Origin: Palsa-851 sp035534435
GTDB taxonomy: Bacteria; Chloroflexota; Dormibacteria; Aeolococcales; Aeolococcaceae
DNA length: 64,000 nucleotides
Direction: 5' to 3'
NCBI GenBank assembly: GCA_035534435.1
Contig: DATLRX010000033.1
Coordinates: 113,127-177,126 of the forward strand
This document shows, piece by piece, positions 16,704-24,592 of this stretch. The translations under genes and the position numbers were made by a program. Within the stretch, counting starts at the first letter, position 1; each line of letters starts with the position of its first letter. The notes below the pieces were generated by a model. It was not told where the DNA came from. It did not search any database and saw only the letters and a program-made list of their open reading frames with translations.

Positions 16704-17675
16704 TTACGGGACCGGGGGTGTCGGGGACGGTGTCGGAGTTGGTGGTGTGGGGATCGTCGATATGACGATGGTCACGGTGACCTTTCCGGCGCGCGTCGTG
16801 ACACCAGGCGGGAGGACGAGGGTCACCGACTGTGTGTACGTCCCGAAGACGCCGTTCAGGAACACCGGCGAGGTCGACACCGAGTCGATCCCGTTGAGGA
16901 GATCCTGAGGCCCGGTGATCTCGATCGTCAGCGGTGAGGCGGTGACGGCGGCCAGGTAATGACCCGGGGATGCCGTGCCCTCGGTGCGCGGGATGACGGC
17001 GACGAGTCGCTGGGTCACATCCGCGCTGATGGCGATGCTGACGCTGACGTTGGTGTGGTTGATACCGACATCGTTCAGGCGCACGCCCTTCGCGTCATAG
17101 GCGAGCACACCCAGATCCGCCTGGAAGTTGGCCTTCTGGGTGGCGAGGTCAACAGTGACGCGGGCCTGGATGCCGGCCAGCTCGCGCGCCGGCCCTTCGA
17201 TCACCACCGACGAGGGGGTCACCTGTTCGACCCCGCTCTCGTATCCCACCGGCGGCGGATTGGTGATGACGATGGTCACGGGCACCGACTTCGACTCGAA
17301 CGCGTCCACGTCGATCGTCACCGACGTCGGTGGGTCGATGAGCTCGATCGCCGGGTCGTTGTTGACGACGGTGATGGGAATCGCATAGACGCCGGTGCGC
17401 GTCACGCTCGACCAGTGAACGGTGACGCTCAGCGCCGTCGCGGGATTGAGTGACGACAGCGTGTTCTGATCACCGCCGACGCGCACCGACACGTCCTGCA
17501 GCGGATGCACGAGCACGAACTGCGAGGGAATCGCGCTCGTCAGCACCGGGACGGTGACCAGTCTCGTCTCCGGCGGATTGCCCGCATACACGACACCGAC
17601 CCACGTGACGAATGCGATGAAGAAGCAGCCGACCTTCAGCTTCCAGTTGCGGCTGATGAAGCCCGGGAAGCTCAC
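16704..17675 (-). CDS. cdaR: CdaA regulatory protein (YbbR-domain)
   Basis: Membrane-anchored extracytoplasmic regulator of the diadenylate cyclase. One N-terminal helix (about 13-31, VGCFFIAFVTWVGVVYAG) is followed by several YbbR repeats of about 80 residues, each with a beta-rich V-V-V pattern and elements such as SVTIDVDAFESKSVPV. It ends in a Pro/Thr-rich tail (PTPPTPTPSPTPPVP). Start GTG overlaps the cdaA stop as GTGA, so it is coupled to cdaA. In Firmicutes CdaR modulates CdaA activity; the same role is inferred here. Confidence 0.88.
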   Translation of the reverse strand: MSFPGFISRNWKLKVGCFFIAFVTWVGVVYAGNPPETRLVTVPVLTSAIPSQFVLVHPLQDVSVRVGGDQNTLSSLNPATALSVTVHWSSVTRTGVYAIPITVVNNDPAIELIDPPTSVTIDVDAFESKSVPVTIVITNPPPVGYESGVEQVTPSSVVIEGPARELAGIQARVTVDLATQKANFQADLGVLAYDAKGVRLNDVGINHTNVSVSIAISADVTQRLVAVIPRTEGTASPGHYLAAVTASPLTIEITGPQDLLNGIDSVSTSPVFLNGVFGTYTQSVTLVLPPGVTTRAGKVTVTIVISTIPTPPTPTPSPTPPVP

Positions 17676-18541
17676 GAATGCGACCGGCGTCCGAGCGTGC
17701 GCAGCGTCCCCACCCGTGACAGCGGGCGGAGCCTCCCGAGCCGACCCGGGCCGCCTTCCTTCTCGAGCAGTGTGACCAGCATCTCGTGCAACTTTCCCTG
17801 GTCGAGCCCGCGATACAGCTTGCCGTCATGGGCGACGCTGATCAGGCCGGTCTCCTCACTGACGATGAGCACGACGGCATCGCTCTGCATGCTGAGCCCG
17901 AGCGCCGCTCGATGCCGTGTCCCCATGCGTCCCACCCCGGGCAGCGTCTCGGCAAGCGGGAGCACGCACCCGGCGGCCACGAGCCGGTTCTCGTGGATGA
18001 TCACCGCGCCGTCGTGGAGCGGCGATCCCGGGATGAAGATGGTGGCCAGCATCTCGGCGGTCACCTCGCCGTTGATGTGGACGCCCGTCGCAGAGAGGTT
18101 CTCGAGACCCGTCTCGCGTTCGAAGACGATGAGCGCGCCGACCTTGCGCTCGGCGAGGGAGCCGCCGGCACGCAGCACCTCATCGACGATCCGCGAGAAC
18201 GCGAGCTCATTGTGCCGCCCGAGCACGTTGCGGACGGTCCCGAGCCTGCCCACCTGGTCGAGCGCGCGGCGGAGCTCCGGCTGGAAGAGGACGATCGCCG
18301 CGATGACGATTGCCTGCGTGCCGTTGCTGAAGATGAACTCGAGGAGCCTGAGGTGAAGCAGCTGCGCCGCCCATCCGACGACGAAGATGACGCCGAGCCC
18401 GAGGAGCAGCTGGACCGCCTGTGTGCCGCGGATCAGCTTCAGCAGCTGGTAGAGCAGGAAGGCGACAACCAGGACGTCGATCCCGTCCCGCCAGCTGAGG
18501 CTCTGCAGGAAGAAGTGCGCGTTGCGAAGCAGGTCGCTCAT
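17672..18541 (-). CDS. cdaA: Membrane diadenylate cyclase (c-di-AMP synthase)
   Basis: Condenses two ATP to c-di-AMP. The 289-residue protein has three N-terminal hydrophobic segments (about 18-80) and a DAC domain (about 95-260). Both active-site motifs are intact: DGA in GSPLHDGAVIIHE and RHR in GTRHRAALGLS. The ATG start overlaps the argF stop as ATGA. The C-terminal tail after the DAC domain is basic (RLGRLRPLSRVGTLRTLGRR). CdaA-type architecture, with cdaR next, indicates the wall/osmotic branch of c-di-AMP signalling rather than the DNA-scanning DisA. Confidence 0.95.
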   Translation of the reverse strand: MSDLLRNAHFFLQSLSWRDGIDVLVVAFLLYQLLKLIRGTQAVQLLLGLGVIFVVGWAAQLLHLRLLEFIFSNGTQAIVIAAIVLFQPELRRALDQVGRLGTVRNVLGRHNELAFSRIVDEVLRAGGSLAERKVGALIVFERETGLENLSATGVHINGEVTAEMLATIFIPGSPLHDGAVIIHENRLVAAGCVLPLAETLPGVGRMGTRHRAALGLSMQSDAVVLIVSEETGLISVAHDGKLYRGLDQGKLHEMLVTLLEKEGGPGRLGRLRPLSRVGTLRTLGRRSHS

Positions 18542-19491
18542 GCCGCGACGTCGCCCTCCTGGGCGTAGATGCGCGCGAGCAGCGCCTGCTGCACCCAGAG
18601 GCGATTCTCCGCCTGGGCGAACACGATCGAGTGCGGGCCGTCGATCACCGCGTCGGTGATCTCCTCGCCACGGTGCGCGGGCAGGCAGTGCATCACCCTG
18701 ACCCCGGCCGGCGCCAACGCCACGAGCGCGTCGTTCACCTGCAGGCTCGCGAAGTCCTCGCGGCGTTGCTGCTGCTCGGTTTCCTGACCCATGCTCGTCC
18801 ACACGTCCGTATAGATGATGTCGGCGTCGCGGAGCGCCGGCGCCGCCTCGTGCTTGATGTCGAAGACCGTTGCAGCGTCGCGCAGGCCCTCTGCCCGCCG
18901 GAGCACGGCGTCGGGCGGCTCGTAGCCGGGTGGGCAGATCACGCGCAGATGCACCCCGAGAAGCGCGGCGGCGTAGATCCACGAGGTGCAGACGTTGTTG
19001 CCGTCCCCGATGTACGCCACGGTCGCGCCTTCGAGACGGCCCGTCGTCTCGCGCACGGTCATGCAGTCCGCGAGCGCCTGGCAGGGGTGCTCGGAGTCGG
19101 TGAGCGCGTTGATCACCGGGGACGCGGCCGCCGCGGCGATGGTGACGAGGTCGCGGTGGGAGACGAGCCGCGCGACGATGCCGTCGGCGTACCCGTCGAG
19201 GATGCGGCTGATGTCACCGGCCGATTCGCGCTCCCCGAGCTGGACCTCGGGGTTGAAGAGTGCGATCGGATGACCGCCGAGGCGATTGATCGCAACCTCG
19301 AAGGACACTCGCGTGCGGTTGCTGGGACGCTGGAAGATGAGCGCCAGGGAGCGGCCCGCGAGCGGGCGGCCGAGATCGCGCCCCGCCTTGGCGGCATCGG
19401 CCAGGTCGAGGGTCGCGATGATCTCGTCGGTGCTGAGGTCCGCGATGCTCAGGAGATCGCGGCCGGCGAGCGAATGGTGCATCCGCCTCAT
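18538..19491 (-). CDS. argF: Ornithine carbamoyltransferase
   Basis: Forms citrulline from ornithine and carbamoyl phosphate. Diagnostic motifs are FQRPSNRTRVSFEVA (phosphate-binding loop; SNRTR in place of the common STRTR), HPCQALADCMTV, VAYIGDGNNV and the ornithine loop HCLPAHRGEEI. The start used is the ATG of MRRMHHSLAGRDLLSI; the ATG three codons later is equally possible, and neither has a clear Shine-Dalgarno. Predicted length is about 317 residues. It heads the run argF-cdaA-cdaR-glmS-acpS/nnrD and diverges from the GT9 gene across 58 bp. No other arginine genes are nearby. Confidence 0.93.
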   Translation of the reverse strand: MRRMHHSLAGRDLLSIADLSTDEIIATLDLADAAKAGRDLGRPLAGRSLALIFQRPSNRTRVSFEVAINRLGGHPIALFNPEVQLGERESAGDISRILDGYADGIVARLVSHRDLVTIAAAAASPVINALTDSEHPCQALADCMTVRETTGRLEGATVAYIGDGNNVCTSWIYAAALLGVHLRVICPPGYEPPDAVLRRAEGLRDAATVFDIKHEAAPALRDADIIYTDVWTSMGQETEQQQRREDFASLQVNDALVALAPAGVRVMHCLPAHRGEEITDAVIDGPHSIVFAQAENRLWVQQALLARIYAQEGDVAA

Positions 19492-19549
19492 ATGGTTGCA
19501 CCGGAGCGTCGATAGCGCGCCCCGCGACCAAACCGGCGCAGAGACCCGC

Positions 19550-20578
19550 ATGCGCTATACCGTGCGGCGCGTGGATATTGCGGTCGTCGTCAACGGCGGG
19601 GTGGCCGAGACCCTCCAGTCGACTCCCCTGCTTCGCACGCTGCGCGCCGGGTTTCCCACGGCGCGGATCGCGCTGGTCTGTCCTTCGACCGCGGTGGACG
19701 TCGCCGACGGGATCCCACCCGTCGATCGCGTGATCCCTCTGGCACAGCTTCGCGGCAGCCGGTCCGGAGGCGTCCACCTCTGGCTCACCCTGCGAGGCCT
19801 TCGCCTCGACGCGGTCTTCCTGTGCACGTCAGGTGCGATCCCCGCCGTCTCCGCATACTTCGCCGGGATCGCTGAACGCAGCGGCGTCGGCGGTGGTGCC
19901 CGCAGCCTCCTGCTGACGGGCAGGGTCCAGCCCGGACGCTCCGAGAATCGCGCGCAGACATGGCTGCGGCTTGCCCACGTCGCCGGCGTCCACCAGGAGC
20001 TGCACAGTCCGGTCTTCGAGCCCGGCCCGGACGCTCGGCGCCGGGCCGAGCAGGTCCTTCACGGGAGCGGACTCGCCGACGGACGGCTGCTCGTGGCCAT
20101 CGCGCCCGGCACGGGCTACGCGGAACCTCGGCACGCGACCGCCGCGTCGACCGCCTGGGACCCCGAGCGCTGGGCGCATCTCGCCAACCTGCTCGCCCAG
20201 CGCCATGGCGCCGGGATCCTGCTCGTCGGGTCGCCGTTGGATCGATACGCCGCCGAGCGGACCAAGATGGACCTTCGCGCGGATGCAACCGATCTGGTCG
20301 GCGAGATCGACCTCGCGACGCTCGCCGGGGTCATCGCCCGCTGCGACCTGCTCGTGGGCACCGACACCCCCCTTCTCCAGCTGGCCGCTGCCATGGGCAC
20401 GTCGACCGTGGGTCTGTTCGGCCCGACCGACGGGGCGCGCGGAGGCGCATATGGCCACGCGCATCGAGTCGTGCAGGCACTGGCCCCGCCGCGCTACGAG
20501 AACATGCCGCCTGAGCGGGCGAGCATGGATCAGATCCGCGTCGACGACGTCCTCGCCGGGATCGAGGCGACCCTCTAG
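19550..20578 (+). CDS. Glycosyltransferase family 9 (heptosyltransferase-like)
   Basis: GT-B fold protein of 342 residues resembling ADP-heptose:LPS heptosyltransferases. The N-terminal domain begins VDIAVVVNGGVAETLQSTPLLRTLRAGFP, typical of GT9. The C-terminal nucleotide-sugar domain has AIAPGTGY, GILLVGSPLDRYA, DLVGEIDLATLAGVIARCDLLVGTDTPLLQLAAAMGTSTVGLFGPTD, all family signatures. The ATG start at 19550 fixes the N-terminus; in-frame GTGs at 19562 and 19571 are possible. Donor and acceptor are unknown; in an organism with no other lipid A genes here, an envelope polysaccharide is more likely than LPS core. Confidence 0.85.
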   Translation: MRYTVRRVDIAVVVNGGVAETLQSTPLLRTLRAGFPTARIALVCPSTAVDVADGIPPVDRVIPLAQLRGSRSGGVHLWLTLRGLRLDAVFLCTSGAIPAVSAYFAGIAERSGVGGGARSLLLTGRVQPGRSENRAQTWLRLAHVAGVHQELHSPVFEPGPDARRRAEQVLHGSGLADGRLLVAIAPGTGYAEPRHATAASTAWDPERWAHLANLLAQRHGAGILLVGSPLDRYAAERTKMDLRADATDLVGEIDLATLAGVIARCDLLVGTDTPLLQLAAAMGTSTVGLFGPTDGARGGAYGHAHRVVQALAPPRYENMPPERASMDQIRVDDVLAGIEATL

Positions 20579-20582
20579 CCCG

Positions 20583-21581
20583 TCACCGGATGTACATGAG
20601 GGCGCGCTTGAGCACGTCGAGGTTGTCGAGCGCGTAGCCCGTCCCGCGCACGGCACAGAGATGCGGCTGCGTGTCGCGATGGACCTCGATGCCCGTGGCG
20701 GTCGCGATCGCGGTGTCGAGCCCCTCGAGCCTGGCGCCACCACCGCAGAGCACGATCCCCTCGCGCTTGATGTCGGCGATGAGGCGGGTGGGCGTGTCGG
20801 CGAGCACCGCGTCCACCGCGGAGAGGATCGGACCCACGTGACGCTCCAGGCAGGGCGCCAGCTCGGTCGAGGTGATGGTGATCGTGACGTCCCCCGCATC
20901 CGTGCGTCCGGCGACATCGAGGCGGCGCTCCTCATGGGGGCCGACACGGGCAAGCGACGCGATCAGCTCCTCGATGGTGCCTGCGTCAAGGACGGCGCCG
21001 TGCGAGGCGCGGAGCTGATCGTCGACGCAGGCATGGAGGCGATCTCCGCCGTGCCCGGCAAGCGAGCGCACGCTCACCGTGCCCTCAAGAGCAAGGGCGG
21101 CGATGTCCGTCTTGCCGGCGCCGATGTCGATGACGAGATGACCGTTGGGACCGCTGAGCCGGACTCCCGCCCCCATCGCCGAGGCCAGTGGCGCGTCGAG
21201 CAGGTAGACGGTGCGCGCGCCCGCCAGAGCGGCGGCCTCGAGCAGCCCGCGGCGCTGCGAACCGGCGAGCGACGACATGACCGCGATGACGACATCTGGT
21301 TTGAAGATCCGCTGCCGGCCCGCGGCCCGGATCATCGCGTGGTTGATCAGCCAGCGGGCGGCGGTCGGATCGACGATGCTCCCGCCGGCGATGGGCCGGC
21401 GCAGATGGAGCTCGGGATCGTCCGCCGCAGCCTGGAGGGCGGCAGCGCCGAAGACGGCGGCGTGCATCTCGCCGCCACGAATCGCGACGGCCGTCGGCTC
21501 GCCGCCGATCATGCCCTCGCCCTTGACGATGATCCGAGTGGTTGTGGTCCCGAGGTCGATGCCGACCTTCTTCCCCAGCAC
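20583..21581 (-). CDS. MreB-like rod-shape actin homologue
   Basis: Actin-fold ATPase of 332 residues that resembles MreB. The phosphate-1 loop VGIDLGTTTTRIIVKGEG (classical MreB has DLGTANT), the phosphate-2 loop VIDIGAGKTDIAALA, and the adenosine motif VLCGGGARLEGLDTAI are all present in the right order. The helix TERRG of typical MreB is replaced by SQRRGLLEAAALAGA. It lies 15 bp downstream of murA, so wall elongation is the likely role. Divergence from canonical MreB at the phosphate-1 loop leaves open a specialised paralogue; mreC and mreD are not present. Confidence 0.82.
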   Translation of the reverse strand: MLGKKVGIDLGTTTTRIIVKGEGMIGGEPTAVAIRGGEMHAAVFGAAALQAAADDPELHLRRPIAGGSIVDPTAARWLINHAMIRAAGRQRIFKPDVVIAVMSSLAGSQRRGLLEAAALAGARTVYLLDAPLASAMGAGVRLSGPNGHLVIDIGAGKTDIAALALEGTVSVRSLAGHGGDRLHACVDDQLRASHGAVLDAGTIEELIASLARVGPHEERRLDVAGRTDAGDVTITITSTELAPCLERHVGPILSAVDAVLADTPTRLIADIKREGIVLCGGGARLEGLDTAIATATGIEVHRDTQPHLCAVRGTGYALDNLDVLKRALMYIR

Positions 21582-21596
21582 TGCTCGCCTGACGCC

Positions 21597-22901
21597 TCAG
21601 TCGCCGATGACACCGGTGAGGTCGCGCACCTCAGTGCCCGGTTCGTCGGTGGTGACCCGCTCGATGTCGGCGCCGATCCCCGTCAGCTTGACCACAAGAT
21701 CGTCGTAGCCACGCTCGAGATGGAAGACGCTGTCGAGCTCGGTGACCCCCTCGGCGCACATGCCCGCGATGACGAGTGCGGCCCCGGTGCGGATGTCGGG
21801 GATGCTCATGCGGGTCCCGCGCAGGCGCGACGGCCCGGTGATGATGGCGCTGCGGCCGTGGACCTCGATCTGAGCGCCCATCTGCTGGAGCGCGGGAACA
21901 TGGCGAAAGCGGTTCTCGTACAACGCTTCGCTGATGATGCTCACGCCGGTCGCCTGCGTCATGAGCGCGCAGAACTGCGGCTGCATGTCGGTGGCGAAAC
22001 CAGGATGGGTCCACGTCGTCACGTCGACGCTGCGCAGATGCGAGCAGCTGACGCGGACGTGGTTCGCGCCCTCGACGATATCGCATCCCGCGGAGCGCAG
22101 CTTGCTGAACAGCCAGCGCAGGTCGCTCGGACGCATCTGCTCGACGATGACATCACCATATGTCGCGGCGGCGGCGATCATGTAGGTGCCCGCCTCGATG
22201 TAATCGGCGGTCACGTTGTGCGTCGTCCCGTGGAGCAGGCCGCCGCTGCCCTCGATGACGATCAGCTCGGTCCCGACACCGGAGATGTGCGCGCCCATCC
22301 CGATGAGGCATCGAGCGAGGTCGTACACATGCGGCTCGCGGGCGGCGTTGCTGATCACCGTGATCCCCTCCGCGAGGACGGCGGCCATCATCAGGTTCTC
22401 GGTGCCGGTGACGGTCGGCATGTCGAGCGCGATGCGCGCTCCGTGCAACCGCCGCGCCCGCGCGAAGTACGCGCCGTCGCGCTCCTCCACCTCAGCGCCC
22501 ATGAGACGGAGTCCCTCGAGATGCTGCTCGACGCGGCGCATCCCGATGTCATCCCCTCCGGGCTTCGCGATGCTGGCCTCTCCCGCGCGGCCGACGAGGG
22601 CGCCCAGGAGCAGGAAGGACCCCCGCATCCTGCGGCTGAGGTCGGCGTCGACCTCGGTGCGCGCCAGCGCCGCCGCATGCAGGCGCCAGGTGTGGAGGTC
22701 CGGGTGCTCGACGACCACACCGACGTGCTCGAGCATGCGGGCCATCGTCGAGATGTCCTCGATGTCCGGCACATTGCGGAGCTCGACGGGCTGGTCGGTG
22801 AGCAGGGCCGCGGCCATGACCGGGAGGGCGGCGTTCTTGCTCCCGGAGATCGCGACCGCGCCCTCGAGCCGCCGCCCGCCACGGATGCGGAGGAGTTCCA
22901 T
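21597..22901 (-). CDS. murA: UDP-GlcNAc 1-carboxyvinyltransferase, Cys-to-Asp form
   Basis: First committed enzyme of peptidoglycan synthesis, joining phosphoenolpyruvate to UDP-GlcNAc. The 434-residue protein has Lys22 in AISGSKNAALPV, Arg122 after the loop, Asp in THPGFATDMQPQF, and the C-terminal FHLERGYDDLVVKL. The residue equivalent to E. coli Cys115 is Asp117 in KPGGDDIGMRR. MurA enzymes with Asp here (as in mycobacteria) are catalytically active but not alkylated by fosfomycin, so intrinsic fosfomycin insensitivity at the target is expected. Upstream of the MreB-like gene in a two-gene unit. Confidence 0.94.
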   Translation of the reverse strand: MELLRIRGGRRLEGAVAISGSKNAALPVMAAALLTDQPVELRNVPDIEDISTMARMLEHVGVVVEHPDLHTWRLHAAALARTEVDADLSRRMRGSFLLLGALVGRAGEASIAKPGGDDIGMRRVEQHLEGLRLMGAEVEERDGAYFARARRLHGARIALDMPTVTGTENLMMAAVLAEGITVISNAAREPHVYDLARCLIGMGAHISGVGTELIVIEGSGGLLHGTTHNVTADYIEAGTYMIAAAATYGDVIVEQMRPSDLRWLFSKLRSAGCDIVEGANHVRVSCSHLRSVDVTTWTHPGFATDMQPQFCALMTQATGVSIISEALYENRFRHVPALQQMGAQIEVHGRSAIITGPSRLRGTRMSIPDIRTGAALVIAGMCAEGVTELDSVFHLERGYDDLVVKLTGIGADIERVTTDEPGTEVRDLTGVIGD

Positions 22902-22990
22902 CTCCGCTTACCGTACTCGACGGCGGCGACTGACCGGGTAGATTACGCTCAGGGTTCCAGCAGGATCGCCGCATCGCATCGGGAGAGACC
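22902..22990. promoter_or_regulatory. Divergent promoter region murA / fbaB
   Basis: The 89-bp gap holds TAGATT (22938-22943), a fair -10 for fbaB, about 45 bp before its ATG, and GGGAGAG immediately before the start as ribosome binding site. No recognisable operator is seen for murA. Confidence 0.35.
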
Positions 22991-24067
22991 ATGGCAACCG
23001 CAACGATTCCTTCCGTCGACACCGTCGAGCAGCTCCTCGGCGCTGAGACCGCATCGCTCCTCGAGCATCGCTGCGAGACGGTCGACAAGTCGATGCTGCA
23101 CCTGCCCGGCCCCGACTTCTTCGATCGCACCTGGCTCGGGACCGACCGCTCGGCCCAGGTTCTGCGCAACCTCAACTCGATCTACAGCCACGGACGGCTC
23201 GCCCACACCGGCTACGTCTCGATCCTGCCGGTCGACCAGGGAATCGAGCACTCGGCCGGTGCGTCGTTCGCGCCGAACCCCGAGTACTTCGATCCCGAGA
23301 AGATCGTCGAGCTCGCGGTGGAGGGCGGGTGCAACGCGGTGGCGTCGACCTTCGGCGTGCTCGGCGCGGTATCGCGCAAGTGGGCTCACAAGATCCCGTT
23401 CATCGTGAAGATCAACCACAACGAGCTGCTCACGTATCCGAACGGGGCCGACCAGATCCTCTTCGGCACGGTCAAAGAGGCGTGGAACGTCGGGGCGGTC
23501 GCGGTGGGCGCGACGATCTACTTCGGATCGGCCGGCGCGGACCGGCAGATCCAGGAGATCTCGCGCGCGTTCGCCGAGGCGCACTCACTCGGCATGGCGA
23601 CGGTCCTCTGGTGCTACCTCCGCAACTCGGCCTTCAAGAAGGATGGTGTCGACTATGCGGTGGCCGCGGATCTCACCGGGCAGGCGAACCACCTCGGCGT
23701 GACGATCGAGGCGGACATCATCAAGCAGAAGCTGCCGACGACCAACGGTGGATTCGTGGCGCTCAGCTTCGGCAAGACCGCCGAGGCGGTGTACACGAAG
23801 CTGACATCGGATCATCCGATCGATCTCTGCCGGTACCAGGTGCTCAACTGCTACGCGGGGCGCGTCGGCCTCATCAACTCCGGTGGCGAGTCGATCGGCG
23901 CCGGCGACCTCGCCGCGGCGGTGCGTACCGCGGTCATCAACAAGCGAGCCGGCGGCACCGGGTTGATCAGCGGTCGCAAGGCATTTCAGAAGCCGATGCG
24001 TGACGGTGTGCACCTTCTGCATTCGATTCAGGACGTGTACCTGAACGACGCCATCACCATCGCGTAG
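22991..24067 (+). CDS. fbaB: Class I fructose-bisphosphate aldolase (FbaB/DhnA type)
   Basis: Schiff-base aldolase of glycolysis and gluconeogenesis, of the archaeal-type class I family rather than the zinc class II. The 358-residue protein has the barrel strands SILPVDQGIEHSAGASF, NAVASTFGVLG, IPFIVKINHNELLTYP, GAVAVGATIYFGS, TVLWCYLRN, EADIIKQKLPT with the candidate Schiff-base lysine, and YAGRVGLINSGGES with the phosphate-binding end. A short non-conserved N-terminus precedes. Starts at ATG after GGGAGAGACC. Monocistronic or followed at 23 bp by the DinB-like gene. Confidence 0.93.
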   Translation: MATATIPSVDTVEQLLGAETASLLEHRCETVDKSMLHLPGPDFFDRTWLGTDRSAQVLRNLNSIYSHGRLAHTGYVSILPVDQGIEHSAGASFAPNPEYFDPEKIVELAVEGGCNAVASTFGVLGAVSRKWAHKIPFIVKINHNELLTYPNGADQILFGTVKEAWNVGAVAVGATIYFGSAGADRQIQEISRAFAEAHSLGMATVLWCYLRNSAFKKDGVDYAVAADLTGQANHLGVTIEADIIKQKLPTTNGGFVALSFGKTAEAVYTKLTSDHPIDLCRYQVLNCYAGRVGLINSGGESIGAGDLAAAVRTAVINKRAGGTGLISGRKAFQKPMRDGVHLLHSIQDVYLNDAITIA

Positions 24068-24090
24068 GCGCCACCGCACTCTCGACCCGC

Positions 24091-24591
24091 ATGGACTACG
24101 ACGAGATCCCTCGCAACGACGATGAGCGCGTCACGCTCCTGGCCTTTCTCGACTGGCAGCGCGGCACGCTCGCGCGCAAGTGCTCGGGCCTCAGCGATGA
24201 GCAGATGCGCCGGGCATCGGCGCCGCCCTCGAACCTGACGCTGGTCGGCCTGCTCCGGCACATGACGGACGTCGAGCGGGGCTGGTTCCGGCGCACGCTC
24301 GCCGGGGAGGACATCGGGGACCGCTACTCGTCAGACGACGACCCCGACGGTGACTTCGACAACGTCGCGACCGCCGACGTCCAGGAGGCGTTTGCCGGCT
24401 GGCGGGAGGAGTGCGGCCTCGCGGACGAGATCATGTCCCGGCGCGCCCTCGAGGCGACCGGCCGCCAGCGCTCGGGACGCGAGGTCTCGATGCGATGGAT
24501 CCTCAACCACATGATCGAGGAGTACTCGCGGCACAACGGGCACGCCGACCTCATCCGCCAGGCCGTCGACGGCGCGACCGGCTACGACTGA
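24091..24591 (+). CDS. DinB/DUF664-family protein
   Basis: Four-helix-bundle protein of 166 residues of the DinB superfamily, whose members include metal-dependent thiol transferases and many of unknown role. Candidate metal ligands are the His in LLRHMTDVERGWFRRTLAGE (helix 2) and the His pair near NHMIEEYSRHNGHADLIRQ in helix 4, the usual three-histidine arrangement. Starts at ATG 23 bp after fbaB. It converges with the acyl-CoA dehydrogenase gene with one base between the stop codons. Confidence 0.82.
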   Translation: MDYDEIPRNDDERVTLLAFLDWQRGTLARKCSGLSDEQMRRASAPPSNLTLVGLLRHMTDVERGWFRRTLAGEDIGDRYSSDDDPDGDFDNVATADVQEAFAGWREECGLADEIMSRRALEATGRQRSGREVSMRWILNHMIEEYSRHNGHADLIRQAVDGATGYD

Positions 24592-24592
24592 C

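Noticed and set aside
19971..23408. Very long plus-strand open frame (over 1100 codons) opposite the MreB-like and murA genes
   Set aside because: It is antisense to well-supported genes, is Arg/Ala/Pro-rich with no domain signal, and is a by-product of high G+C codon bias. Similar frames opposite uvrA, UPF0182, pyrG, groEL, atpA and atpD were dropped for the same reason.
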